A stretch of 64,000 nucleotides of DNA. It comes from Anthracocystis setariae. Its lineage: Eukaryota > Basidiomycota > Ustilaginomycetes > Ustilaginales > Ustilaginaceae. This document shows, in pieces, positions 29,764-42,086 of the stretch (position 1 is the first letter of the stretch; each line of letters opens with the position of its first letter). Location of the stretch: assembly GCA_928724745.1 (NCBI GenBank), contig CAKMXJ010000007.1, positions 558,001 to 622,000 of the forward strand. The letters run 5' to 3'. A program made the translations under genes and the position numbers. The notes beneath the pieces were generated by a model that saw nothing but the letters and a program-made list of their open reading frames with translations, ran no database searches and was not told where the DNA came from.

Positions 29764-32700
29764 ATGGCTGACAAGCGCAAGCGTGCTGGCTCCGATACAG
29801 CCTCTTCGGCGCATCCCTCTTCAGACGCCTCTGAGGATGAGCACCTCGCAGATGACCAGCCTGTAGCTGAGGAACCTACGCAGAGCAAGGTATTCATTCC
29901 CTTCAGCGATGGCGCCGAACTTCATCAGGCACTTCAGACCCCCTCAGCAGACCTTCTGCGCTCTCTCCTGTCTCGCCTTCGTAATCAGACCAGTCTTTCG
30001 TTCGCCGAGAACACACAGAGGTCTACCGTGCCAGCAAACGACAAACGCATCGAGCTCGTCAGGGACTACTGTCAGCTTTGCGAGACACAGGCGACCAAAT
30101 CTGGCACCGAAACCTCGGCTGCAGCCTCCATCTTCTCCACATGGCAACTCGCTGATCGACAAGATTTGGCCACTTTGCTTCACCTTCCTATCTTCTGTCT
30201 CGCTCAATCCCTCGCCCTTCTCTCCATTCACTACCCTACACAAGCTCTGGGCTCCAACATCGTTGAGCGTATTCTCAACCCAAACGAACCATGGCTTTCT
30301 ATGCTTCACGATTACATTTCCAAGCTTGGCGGCGCCAAGTTTGCATCTTCCAAGCAGCGCGAGTCTCGTTCCAAAGGCTCCGATGTTGCCGCGCTGGCCT
30401 CGCTCGTGCTGCTACGAGAAATCGCCACCTTCGCCAAAGGTCGCTATGCAACCAAGCTTTTCGACTCGTTCAACTGGTCCATGAAGGTGCTTCCTCACAT
30501 CTTCAACATGCGTAGAAGAACAGGTCGCAAGTCCAAGACGTCCAAGAAAGCCCAAGTCGCTCAACATGTTTCTCTTCGTCGGCCCGACATCCGCACTCTG
30601 TACATCCTCTTCCTTCTCTCTTTTCTCCAGCAGAGCTACTCGCATAACCTCAAGCTTCGTCTCTTGGATCTTGGAAACCAATTCCTGCCCGCCATGCTCA
30701 AGGGGCTTCCGCATGATGCGCCCGACGTCGTCCAAACTGTCCTCCTTCACCTTCACGAGGATCTGGTCAAGGACACAAAGATCCCACGAACCAAGGTGGT
30801 CGACTTCTGGAACGAGTGGGCATGCGGCTGTGTGGTTCAGCTCTACTCGCGTGAAGATGAGCACCTCCTCATCCACGCCGATACCAACGCTGTTGAGAAC
30901 CCTTCCGTGGCCGAGCTCGCCCATCATTTTCTTCTCAGTATCTGCACCAACCCTGGCTTTGGTATCTGCTATCCCGATCGAGGCTGGTATCCACGCAGAC
31001 TCAACAGTAAAGACTCCGCTGCCGAAGCGCAAGGCCAAAGCAAGGATGTTGCTCTTCTCGATGGCCTTGACAAGGACTCTCTCACTGTCGAGCCTAGTGC
31101 GACGCAAAAGGGCAGGCAGAGCGGTGGTGCAATTTACAACAAGGTGTTGTCCGGTGTTCTTCGACAACTCGCCGTCGCCGAGGACTTGCGTCAACAAGAG
31201 CTGGCGATCGGCATTCTCACAGCCTGTCCTGAGCTTGTGGGACCTTACCTTGAAACCTCCTGCGCAGGCTTGAGTGTCGATCCCAAACCCACCTCTCGAT
31301 GGCTGTGCAATATGGCTTTCTTCGGTCGCGTCGTGGATCTCGAGCTTCCATCGTTCCGAAATGCAAAGGTCGAGCACCTCGAGTCTTCCGACAACTCTGC
31401 AGTTGGCACCGTAGTCCCGCACTCCCATCGACTCTTTGCTTCCGAACCGCCTCCCATATCAACTGTCCTGGCGAATCTCCTTCCTGGCCCGCTTTATCGC
31501 TTTCTCTTCAACCAGGGCTTCAATAGCTCGGATCGTCTCGTGCGCTACACCACATGCGCACTCTTGTGTCGCTGCCTCAATCGCATGGCGCGATTCCGCC
31601 ATGTCTGCCTCAGCGCTATCACCGAGCTTGACGAAGACGAAAACGGGTCATGGCGCAAGCACCTGGATCTTCTCGAGATGGAGGCGCGTCGTCGCATCCC
31701 GGACATATCCATCGTTATTCAGACTCTCCAAGTCGCCACTTCCCGCTCCAGCACAAACGGCAAAACAAACGGCTTAGACACGGCGAACGATGCCAACAGC
31801 GAGGAAGCAGACGGCTCCTACCAAAGCCAAAACATGCTGTCGACCGAAGTGGCGCTGCGTTTGCTTTCGCTTTACTATCAGGCGGTACCCAGCTCCGCTT
31901 TCGACGCCCGCTTCAACGCCGGAAAACTTCTCACCAATGCCTTCATACACACTTCTCAATCATCCTTGCCAAAAGGTGCGACTCATGCAGATGTCGCGAT
32001 GGAGAACGGTGATCACGCACGATCAGCCAGCGCTGGAGTCGATGAGGAAAACCAAGGCAGCGACGACGAAGACGACGAAGAACAGGAAACCGGCGAAATC
32101 AGCCTTGATGCGCTCTGCCAGGTTCATACCCTGCGCATCCTCAGCCATTCCGCCCGCGCTGCCTCCTTCGACTGGACCGCCAAGCCGGTTGGTACCAGCA
32201 GCAATCTCAGCCATCTCGGTATCCTGCTAACTCTCTTTGTTTCCACGCCCCTCGAGCAAGTCAAACAGGCATGCGACCACTTGCTGCGCACGCTTCTTGC
32301 TACTTCCTCCTTTTTCGAGCATAATCCTACCGAGATCGATGTCTGGCTCGACAGTCTCCCCCTGGCCGACACCCGCATCGCTCACAACGCCAATCAGACA
32401 AGTGCCGCGGCGAACGAGTTCGGCTTGTCGGTGGAGCAGCAAAATGTGATTGCGTTCTTAGACGAATGCATGCTCCGCTGTGCCAAGACGCCATACCGCT
32501 ACATCGAGGCCGCGCGCCAATTCCTTCAAGAGACGGGAAACGACTCGATATCCGCTGCCAGAACCGCCTCTCAGGCTGCTGGCGGATTGTTGGCATCTCC
32601 GTGGCTGATGGCTCTGTTTGAGCAGTTCTCCATCCGTGTTGACAAAGGTCTCTTCAGTACAAAGACAGGGCTCGTAGACTCGTTGGCAGCATTCTTTGCC

Positions 32701-35700
32701 CGACTGCTTCCGGGACTTTGCCCTTACACCAGGCACACTCCTGCTCTGGAAGCCATGGCCGCCAAGATTGAGGGTCACATCACCGGCAGCGACAAGTATG
32801 CCTCGTCTGCTCCTACAGCTACAGCACTTGTTACCAAGATGCGCTGTATCGGCACTGCTCCGCACCCAACAACTCAGTCGCCCAAGAAGGCAAACACAAA
32901 ACGCAACTCTTCTGCCGCATTCACTGGTAAGTTTCGCGTTCCATCTGACCCTCCGCAGAAAGAAGAAGCCGTTGCGTCGTCCGGTATGATTAGAATCTCC
33001 CATTATCAGAACCGCTACACCAAAGTTACATTCTCCGGCTTGATTGCTGGAGCGATGGCTTGCCGATAAACCTGAAGTCGTCCCCATCCACTCAATGGGT
33101 GAGGGGCGTCCTGACCGTTCGACACGCGCGGCTTCTTCGACGTTTGCCAGGATTGCCTCAGAGCTAGATTATGATGTGCTGACCGATCACCTCATGTCAT
33201 TCGTTAAACAGACTCTTCGACGCCAGCTGAGCTCAGGTCTACACTGCGAAGTTCAGAAAGGCCGCTGACTGCGTCTCAGGTCGCCAATCTGTACAAGACC
33301 GTCCAGCAGCTGCATAGTAGCGGCTACGCGTTCGTGGCTCAGATCTTGGAGGAACTCGACCCCAGCACGGAGAACATAGCGGCTGCTGTCTTCAGTGGCT
33401 CGAGGGAGATCCCTTTGGGTTCCATTCCAGTCCTTCACTTGCCATCGAACTCAGCTTTCGTGGCCCCCATCCGCGACGATTTTATGGTGACGGACGAGGG
33501 CAAGGCGCAGGATCAAAGCACGATTGTTCCATGGCACGCCAAAGTTCAGATTCGACTGGCAGTCTGGGCAGCCATCATCAGGTCAGAGGACAAGCAGGAC
33601 CCACGTCACATCAGTTCGCTGATCTCGATCGCTGATCAGGCGGATTACTTGCATGAGCACGAAGCAAAGCAGTTCTTGTTCGTTGAAGCCATTTCAGCGA
33701 TCGACTGCGAATTTCCAAGTGCGACTACGGATGTGGTCCTGCTGCAAATCAGCGATTTGGCAACCAAATATATGGACCCTCAGCGCAAACAGCACATCAG
33801 CATGGCTCAGGAGCTCATCGGAATGGTACTGACAGGGAAAGAAGAACTCGAAGGTTTCTTCCCCTGCCTGACCAAGTTGGTTCCTTTCTTGAGCGAAAGC
33901 TTCGCACTAGAGGTAGTTGCCGACTGCGCCATGGTGTTGGAAACTGTCGAACCTGATTCTCGAGTCGGTCTCCATGCTGCGGAAACCCTCTCTGTCATCA
34001 CTGCTACTCTTCGATCATCCCCGTCTATCTACAGAAGGCTCATTTATCGTCTCGATAGCGTTGTTGACGCAGCTTCGCAAGCCCGAGACCAGGAGGACGG
34101 AGAAGACGGTCATGACGATCGCAACGATCTCATCTTTGGTGTCATCCAGTCAGTCCTGCAGGAGGTATCTCATCGCGCCGACGCCGATGTGCTTGAAAGC
34201 GTTGCCGAATTGCAACTGGACAAGCTAATCAGATCCTCAAGTACTGCATCTGCAAAGGACGGCGCCATTGTCGCAGCAGTAAATGCGCATCCCACTCTGG
34301 CAGCCTCCATCTCCGAGTCTGTTCTTTCGCTTCTCGCGTCGAACGATGTTGCCCAGGTCCGCTCCTTGCCATCTACAATGGTGACGCTTTTGTCCGCTCT
34401 GCTCGAATTTGGCGAGTCGCAGGCGGACGGCTCTGCCTCGATTGTCGAGCAAAAGTGGACCGACGCACATCTCGAGCCGATCGTCTCGTCCAGTGTCGAA
34501 TCTGTCCTCGATCCAGCCCTTTCGTCGAACGAGTTGGTCCAGAAGCACGCGGATTGTCTAGTGGTGGCAGTGCGCTGCGCCTCTCGCTTCAACTGGACAA
34601 AGTCACAATCGAGTGCCGTCAAGAAGCTGCTAGAGTTCACGAACAACGCGCTGGAGACATCTCCACAGCAAGCATTTCGTTCGTCTCTCATGCATGCTCT
34701 GCTAGGACTGGTCGAGCAAGCGCCCGATACCCCTGGCCTGTCTGACGTTGTTCAGGTTGCGGTGGATGCCTCGCTGCTCTGGTTGGTCCGAAGATTTGCC
34801 GAGGACAACAACGATACGGCCGTCCTCGTTGAAACGGTAGTGCTGTTCACAGCGCTGCTGGAACGTATCGGTGAAGACAGCCGCCTCGATGTGCAACTCA
34901 AGAAGCACCTGGTCGATCCTGTCATTCAAGCCGCGATCAAGAACCGACTGCGGGCCCGAGACCAAATGCAGCTCGTCCGCGTGCTCTGCGAACGCGCCCA
35001 CCTCGAGGCAAGCCATCTGTCGAGATACCTCGGTGCACTCTCGGCCCATTCCGATTTCAGCACGGTCATGCGAGGATCCGCCGCCGTTCAGAGGCCTCTC
35101 CAGCACGGAACAGCTGCCGCAGCCGAAGTGGCTTTGGAAGAGGACGAGCTCGATGATCTTACCGAAGAGGAACAGCGTCAACAGTCCGAAGAACTGAAAC
35201 AACTCATGATGGAGCTGGTCTACGTTATCGCCAGCCGCGATGCGAAAGGGTTGCTGAACACGGCTTTGCTGACCAAGCTTACGTCGTTCTACGGAGCAAG
35301 TCTGTCGAGATTCGATCGCATGCTGTTGTGCCTGTTCAGGAAGGTTGAGGACGAATGCGGGTCGACGTTTGCATCGTTGGTGCAGGGGTGGACGCTTCCT
35401 GCTTCGCAGGGCACCGGCGCTGCTGGCGTGGATGGTACCACGTTGGAGGCGCTGCTGTCGCTCGATGCTAATGTCGTGTTTGCGACGTGCACCGAGTTCC
35501 CGCGATCGCTGTCGCTGCGCAACACCATCCATTCTGGATACGACGAGAAAGCTGCGACAGAGGAGGACCAAGGCGAATATAGTGGAGACGATCTGCCTGG
35601 CCAAGTGTACGGCCGTCACACCGACCCATCGCAACGCTACGATCCGGTCTTCCTGTCGTCACTCCTGGCCGGCGTCACTAACCCAGATCACAAATTGAGC

Positions 35701-36996
35701 GGCTTGCAATGGGTCTCTGTATTTGCCACCAACGTGCCTGGTCTGGCGATACGCGGTCTATCGTCGCGCTGTGCCGACATGCGCCAAGCTAGCGTGACGC
35801 TGATCTCCAACATCTATCTGGCAGTGCGGGAGGCCGATTTCCAAGAGAAGGACCATCTCATCATGGTTCTGGATCTCCTCCGTGATGCTCTGGATTCGGC
35901 CACCGCCATTCAGGACGCCTCTGGAAACGCGTCGTCGGCGCCATTCTTACCGACGACTACGACGCTCTTGATCGCGCACAGCTTGCGCGCGGTTACCACG
36001 CCGGCTTCGTTCATCTACCCGACGATCTCGCACTTTCTGCTGCAACGTCCCGAGTTGGACGTGGGTGATGTGCCGCTGCTGTACAACCTGTTGTATTCGG
36101 CATCGGATCGGTACAAGCAGGAGCGGATGTGGATGCTGCGTTTTCTGCGGGATGTGGCGCGGTCGGGGGGCAGGAGCGAATGGAAGGTGCTTAAGCGTAG
36201 GAGGACGTGGGAGTTGCTAGCGTCGCTGTACGAGGTATGTGATGCTACGGGTGGAAAGGTCGGGGTGAGTGTGGAGAGGACCGTGGAGGAGACGGCAATG
36301 CGTGCGCTGATCGAGGATACCACGTGCTGGCTTGTGAAGAATGCGGATGTGGCGATCGAGCTCGTGACGAGACGTGGGCTGTTGACGTGGGTATGGCAGC
36401 AGGTGGTCAGGGAGGGTGTGGTTGCGATGGCTGATGAGAGTGAGGTGGAGAAGGGTGTGGAGGAGGGAAGACCCGTGTTGGGGGTGAGGAGTGTGTGGAT
36501 GCTGTTGGTGGCCCAACTCGTGTGCAGTGTCGATATGGATCGTCTTAATCGCGCCACTGAAGGCGCTTGGGTCGGTTCGATCGTCACTCTGGTCAACACG
36601 ACGGTTAAGGCGGTTCACCACTGCCGCTCAGCCGTGTCGCCTGACGTGACTCATGCTATCACCTACGCTGCCACGCTGACGCTCGATAAGATCATCAGCT
36701 TCCACGTAGAAGACCTCGCCATCACTGCATACACGACCGCACTCGTCGACACGCTCGGCTGGCTCCTCACCCTCGCCAACCCGTCACTCAAGAACGACGC
36801 GGAAGAGGAGAAGGTGAAACTCGAAATGCAGCAATGTTGCACACGCATCCAACGATCTCTGCTCACCCTCGCCTCGCTCGGCGCACCCACCGACACTGCG
36901 AAACTGGCGAAACTAGTACGCACCTCCACCGCCCTCTGCAAATCATTCGACCCGGAAACCGCCTCCCTCGTCCTCGCGACCCTCTTCTCTGTCTAG
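29764..36996 (+). CDS. URB1: Urb1/Npa1, nucleolar pre-60S ribosome assembly scaffold, two exons
   Basis: Exon 1 is 29764-32926 and exon 2 is 33212-36996, predicting 2315 residues, similar to the known human (about 2270) family size. The N-terminal Npa1 domain (about residues 45-420) shows the helical repeats ending SHNLKLRLLDLGNQFLPAM. The C-terminal NopRA1-type domain includes HKLSGLQWVSVFATNVPGL and RYKQERMWMLRFLRD. An acidic stretch (about residues 760-780) separates the two. In the yeast pathway Urb1 acts in the earliest pre-60S particles with snoRNP and helicase partners. The start ATG 29764 has a good context (ACCATGG). The frame in exon 1 ends 47 codons past the donor without conserved sequence, and the exon 2 frame opens only at 33208, so one intron is required. 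Confidence 0.9.
32927..33211 (+). other. Predicted intron of URB1
   Basis: Donor GTAAGT at 32927 leaves phase 1; acceptor AAACAG ending at 33211 restores frame exactly (codon G|AC), with CTGAC about 30 bases upstream as a branch candidate. A second acceptor ending at 33256 is also in phase and would drop 15 residues. The donor is firm and the acceptor less so. Confidence 0.7.
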
Positions 36997-37085
36997 TCCT
37001 GTAAAAACCCCAAGTTACTTGGCTCACCCTTGAAATGACAAAGAAAAAGGCAACTTGTCTTCTGTCTGTGCATAGTACCGTGCGA

Positions 37086-39257
37086 TTAGGATAGCACAAA
37101 CTCATCCCACCTCTTATCTGCCACACTCTTATCGGCATCGGCAATGCGATGGTAGGTTCGTATGCGAGCCGCATAATCCTCTAACAAAATCACCCTTGCC
37201 CTCCTTTTGACCTGCTTGTGACCGTAAGCGGCGAACGAAGCTCCGCCGCCAAAACAGATCCAAACGCCTTGGATTCGTCGACAGTCTTGGTTGAGATGAT
37301 TGTGGCCATGCACGATCAATTTGACGCCTCCTGGGTGCGAGCTCGCTTGCGCCGCCGAGGATGGATGAGGAGGGTGGTTGTTGTTGTTGTTGTTGAGCGT
37401 GGTGACCACGTCAAAGATGCCCGGTTGGGATTGTGCGCCTTCGAACGTTGCGGTTTCATTCCTAACGCCGATGACCAATTCATCATCATCATCTACAACG
37501 CCGCTCCCGCCGCGTCGGGTGGTGGTGGTGGGGTTGTTAACATTCGGAAGTTGGCTCCGATCCGGAGGAGAGTGCGCTTCAGGTACGGGGATATGCATAA
37601 ACATGATCGAAGCCGGTCGATCGAGAGTCTGCTTCTGATCCGCGCCCGCATCCCACGTCATCCCCCTCCCCCTCCGCCTCCGCCTCGGCCTCCCTGACCA
37701 ATTCTGTTTCTCCAAATCCCTCCCCCCATCCTTCCTATACGGAAGAAGGACCTCCTTGATCGCCGTATACTTGCGCTCGAACCACTCGATCTGATCCTTA
37801 CGCACATATCCATACCCTGGCTTCATCCAAGGCTTCCATGCATCCTTGTCGACCCTCGTGCCCGAATCCAAAAACCACAAATTCGCCACATTCACTCGAT
37901 CCTCCGCCCCACTCTCCACCTGCAACACATAATTGCCGGAGCCCGACACCGTAGCAGGCCCGAGCTGCGAATAGGAATACGGCATATTGGCGATGACCTG
38001 CATCTGGACATCGCGAGTCCACCCACCACTGGACTCGCTATCGTGATTGCCCAGAATCACCGCATACGCAATCTGGCGTGCAATCAACGGCGCCGTGTAC
38101 AGCGCCAACACGCTTCGAACATCCCACGACGTTGCCTGGCCGTTCAGCTGATCGCCTGTGAACACGACCAGGTCCGGGTTTTCCGTATCGAGCCAGTGGT
38201 TGACAAAGTGGAGCGTGTCGTTCTTGGCAATGCAGTCGCGGCCGACGAAGAGAGGATCAGACCGGTCGTAGTCGCGACACGGTTCGGGCGAGACGGAAAA
38301 GTGCAAGTCGGCGAGTTGGAGGATCTTGAACGTGCCATCGGGGTTGAATTTGAGTGGTGTCAGAGGGGGTTTGCGCAAAGGTTTGCGCCTGAAGCTAAGA
38401 CTGACTTGGGCAGATGCGATTTCGGAGTGCGGGTGCGAGATGATGCCGGCGGTTTCAAAGCCAGGCCAAGGCGGATTATCCCCGTACACCAGATCGAGTT
38501 CCGTAATGGGTTCTTCTTCCTTTTCGGATCCAGTGGTGGTGGCCTTCTTCCTAAGTCCGATCTTGTCTTGCCACATCTGCTCGGTCAAGCCCGGAATGAT
38601 GGTGCGATAGTACAGATGGATGCCCTTTTCACCCCCCATGAACTTGACGACCTTGGATCGAAGGCCGTTCTTGATCCTGTGCCAGCCATCGTTGCCGTCG
38701 GGTGGGGTTTGTCCTTGTTCGACGAGTTGAAGTTGGACGACGTTGGGTACGTCGTGGCGACGCGATTTGCGATAGAAGATGTAGCGTTGTTCGATGCTAC
38801 TGAAGATGTTAGTGAGGAAACCACCTGCGGAGGCGCTGAGTTGGCCAGTGGGGGAAAGGGAGCGGTCGACCTGGACCCACTTTCCGAGCGTCGCATCTTG
38901 CATGGGAGTGGTCGGCGGCGTGCATCGTGTGAGTGGGAGACAGGAGTGGATGGTGATCTCAGTGATCGGCGCAGGGTTGGGGAGGAGCGGTGCGTACAAG
39001 TCGAGCGGGAAGATGTCTTGAATAGCTGTGCCTTCGGTAGATGCGGAAGCAGAGGTGGGGTTGGAGGGTGAAGTGACAGCGTCAGAGATTTCGGAGCCTT
39101 TGGAGGGTTTGCGAAGATCTATGGATGTATATGCTTGCCAGCCGATGATGCGGGAGTTTTCGAGAATGGCATCGTGTGCTAGATAGAAGACCGAGGTGAG
39201 GAGGAGCGTGAAGCCCGCAGTGAGCAAGACGCTCTTGCCGACTTTTCGTCGTCCCAT
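37086..39257 (-). CDS. DCR2: Dcr2/Sia1-like calcineurin-type phosphoesterase
   Basis: 723 residues from the ATG at 39255-39257. A hydrophobic signal-anchor at residues 10-30 follows the basic MGRRKVGK. After a variable region of about 290 residues comes a metallophosphatase domain with all metal-binding blocks: LQLADLHFS, VVFTGDQLNG, AVILGNHDSESS and, near residue 650, IVHGHNH. The order and the flanking NPDGTFKILQLADLH segment match the fungal Dcr2 group. Yeast Dcr2 is linked to cell-cycle start and to dephosphorylation of Ire1 in the unfolded protein response. A Pro/Arg/Asn-rich insert (roughly 37370-37700 on the plus strand) splits the last two blocks. The gene is convergent with URB1, whose stop is 89 bases away. 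The frame is open upstream to 39371 but with no ATG. Confidence 0.88.
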   Translation of the reverse strand: MGRRKVGKSVLLTAGFTLLLTSVFYLAHDAILENSRIIGWQAYTSIDLRKPSKGSEISDAVTSPSNPTSASASTEGTAIQDIFPLDLYAPLLPNPAPITEITIHSCLPLTRCTPPTTPMQDATLGKWVQVDRSLSPTGQLSASAGGFLTNIFSSIEQRYIFYRKSRRHDVPNVVQLQLVEQGQTPPDGNDGWHRIKNGLRSKVVKFMGGEKGIHLYYRTIIPGLTEQMWQDKIGLRKKATTTGSEKEEEPITELDLVYGDNPPWPGFETAGIISHPHSEIASAQVSLSFRRKPLRKPPLTPLKFNPDGTFKILQLADLHFSVSPEPCRDYDRSDPLFVGRDCIAKNDTLHFVNHWLDTENPDLVVFTGDQLNGQATSWDVRSVLALYTAPLIARQIAYAVILGNHDSESSGGWTRDVQMQVIANMPYSYSQLGPATVSGSGNYVLQVESGAEDRVNVANLWFLDSGTRVDKDAWKPWMKPGYGYVRKDQIEWFERKYTAIKEVLLPYRKDGGRDLEKQNWSGRPRRRRRGRGMTWDAGADQKQTLDRPASIMFMHIPVPEAHSPPDRSQLPNVNNPTTTTRRGGSGVVDDDDELVIGVRNETATFEGAQSQPGIFDVVTTLNNNNNNHPPHPSSAAQASSHPGGVKLIVHGHNHLNQDCRRIQGVWICFGGGASFAAYGHKQVKRRARVILLEDYAARIRTYHRIADADKSVADKRWDEFVLS

Positions 39258-40215
39258 GGTTGTTTGAGCTGTCGCTGTGGATGCAGCTGAGCTTTCGATC
39301 CTCTGGAGGTGATCACGGTGATGGTATGAAAGAGCCTTGGTGGTCCCACCGCAGCTTTCAATTTGTCTCAAAATGCGCCGCTGTCAACGGCGGTAAGGGT
39401 CCTTCCTGCATGACCATCGTGCATCAATGAAGCTTTCAAAGCTGTGAGACCGTTGTCATCCACACCTTAATTCACTCTGATATCTGATCGTTACAAATCT
39501 TGTATCCAACCATACAAATCGGTGATACTGCTTTTTTCCCTACTTCAACTCTAAGAGCCGAGACTTGCAACTTGCTGCATGCCGCGGCATCACACGTTCG
39601 CTTGGCACATAACGCTTGACGCTTGGAAAGAATCCAATCAACTAACCAATGAACCGCTCTATGGTACTCGAACGCCTTGTGCTTACCGCATGACCGAGCC
39701 TGACCGCGCGCTGCACCCTGTCGATCGAGCCCTATGGGCCGACCGGCATGATCATAGGTCAATCACCTGTCTTGGCATGGAGAGATGCATCCCAAATACC
39801 TCACGCCATGAGGTGGGTCGATATCGTATCTGCCACGGAAACATGCGGGGAAGCCTTAATATCAGCGGAACTTAAAAGATCCTTCATCAACGCTGTTTCA
39901 TCTGTAGACAGAAGCAACGTGTCAACCTTTGGAATTTCGATATCATTCGAGCAGGTTTCTGGTCGACCAAACTGCTGCACAGTCTTTTAAGTACAGTTGG
40001 TAATGATTGGAATGGTTTCGCTGGCGGTTGACAGGACAACATCTCTGCGGTCGAAGCCTAGCAAAGACGCGGGGCGGGGCTGGGCGGCGGGCGTTGAAAG
40101 TCGAAGGCAGGAGGCAAGATAACAAGGCGAGAAAGGAACCAAAAGAACGTCTCTGCTGCTGCGCCTTCAGGAACTCAGCCGAATCAATCGTGCAGCATGC
40201 AGCAAACTCAGCGCT

Positions 40216-40242
40216 AGCTAGTTACAGTACTGTACACTAGCT
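40216..40242. repeat. 27-base near-perfect palindrome
   Basis: Outer arms AGCTAGT and ACTAGCT enclose the palindrome TACAGTACTGTA, offset by one base. It could form a cruciform, or a hairpin if transcribed. Confidence 0.9.
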
Positions 40243-40295
40243 GAATTGCAACGACTACGTCGGCCGACTAGTATCCGAGCAATGCACTTGCCTTC

Positions 40296-40323
40296 ACAGT
40301 ACAGTACTGTACAGTACTGTAAC
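40296..40323. repeat. Tandem palindrome ACAGTACTGT x2
   Basis: 40301-40320 is a perfect 20-base palindrome made of two tandem copies of ACAGTACTGT, with partial copies on both sides. Confidence 0.92.
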
Positions 40324-42086
40324 AGCAGGCAACCAACACGTTGTCATTTCGAGGTTTAATTCACATCCTACATTCCAGTATATCCATCGGCAAAGTACAG
40401 AGTAGTAGCCTACGATTCGGATACGATTAGCGAGCAGCAAGGCGGGATGGATTGATCGTCGTGCCGCAGTACAAACCATGCTAGTAGAGAGGATTGGCAG
40501 CAACAGCGAGGATCACGTCGCGCTGGCAGTTTTTTCTTTTTTTTTTTTTCTTTTTTTTGGCGTTCTTGGCAGCAGTCGAGACGCGCAGAGCACACGCGCG
40601 ACTGCCTGAGACGACCAACCGAAACATGCACTTCCGCTCTCTCAGCTGTGAGTCTCACCTCTCAGCGAAATTGAAAAGAAAAAGAAAAAGAAAAAAAAAA
40701 CTTCGCTGTCGATTTACGCAGCATCAGTTGCCTTTGTGCAGCAAAGCGTTTCAACTCCCGACATCTCTCCTTCCCAGCTCGGCAGAGCCCCAATCATATC
40801 TCTTCCTCCTTGCCTAACGCCCATGGTCATGCACCATTCTACTGTTACCCTACTCTACTCTACTACTGCACATATAATAATATGAAGAGCGCAATCTCAG
40901 ATTCAATTTGCGCATAGGGGACGTAGCAGATGCAGCTTGAAAACATCTTTGGCAGCGCTGATACAGTACCCGTATAATAGTTATAGCTACATTCCTCGCT
41001 TTGGCCCCCTGTATGGTGTGCTCTGAAGCTGGTTCGGCTACTAGGACAAGCGAAGGTTACGGAACCAACTTGCCTTCCTTAGCAATTGCCAACTGCGACG
41101 TGGACAGTCTAACCAGTGCCGATGCACGTCGCAGCCTCCTGAGCACATCTCCTCTCCCATTTAGGTAGGTGCGCAAGCGTGCAATGACAGACGCCAGGAT
41201 CACTCATCGGATTACGGTGCAGTACTATACTGTACAGTGCGCCAGGACCACTTACCGCCATGCGCTTCATATTCATCACGCTGCGCCAAGTCCGCCACAC
41301 CCTTGGACGTGGAATGTTCGTTCCCAAATGTCTTCCTGTGCGCTGCTCGCAGTGTCGTTGCTGCAGATCATCTCTGTACAGAACAGTGCAATGCAAAGCG
41401 ATGTGCAGTGCAGTGCAGCCTTTCAACTTAGCAGTCGGATGAGTGTGCGGGAACGTACAGTAGCTGGCGGAGCACAGGGAAGAAACGAACAGAATTGACT
41501 TTCCGTATTTGACAGGTCAAGGTAGCATTCCCATACTCTGCCCAAAGCCGGCCAATCTTTTTCAGCCCCCGCTGCCGTTGAATCCTCCAAATCTCCCCGC
41601 TCCCTTTGTCAGAAACCCCCCTGTCTCTACCTATCTCCCAACCCTCTCTCCACCCCAGGTGCCCTACCCTCGCCTGACCCTTCCATCCATTCCTTATCCA
41701 CCCCTCTCCTCACCATCATCTCCACCCTTCCTTTCCCCCCATCTCCTCCATCTCCTTCACCCACTCCACTCTTCTCTCCACCATAATCATCGACCATCTC
41801 TCCACCATCCACTCCACTCTACCCTTCTTTTTTTGCGACCAAACAAGGGCCTCCCATCTGGCTGGAACAGATCGCGTGTGGCCTCTGCTAGCTTCGCATT
41901 TCCCAATCTAGCTTCAAAAGCATCGAACATCCCCCCCTCCCTCCGACCAACTACGCCAAAAACTCTCAGAAGCCTCTGGTAGCCCTTCTTTCAAACCCAA
42001 ATTCTGTCGTTTGCGCCAACCTTGACCCCAATCCAACCAGAAGTGCTTCATCTCTCACCCTTCCCCCTTCGTTTATTCGGTCCACC

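Larger units (their letters stand above)
39258..42086. other. Long gene-free region with palindromic repeats
   Basis: 2829 bases without a supportable gene, between the 5' ends of the divergent DCR2 and GMC genes. It holds near-perfect palindromes around GTACAGTACTGTAC (40216-40242 and 40296-40323, and a weaker one at 41217-41240), a poly-T stretch at 40530-40560, a GAAA-rich tract near 40672-40700, and a CCT-rich leader at 41560-41830 before the GMC gene. Confidence 0.55.

Noticed and set aside
32927..32958. 32-base GTAAGT...CAG intron in URB1
   Set aside because: Too short for fungal splicing, and it would still end in a stop before the second exon.
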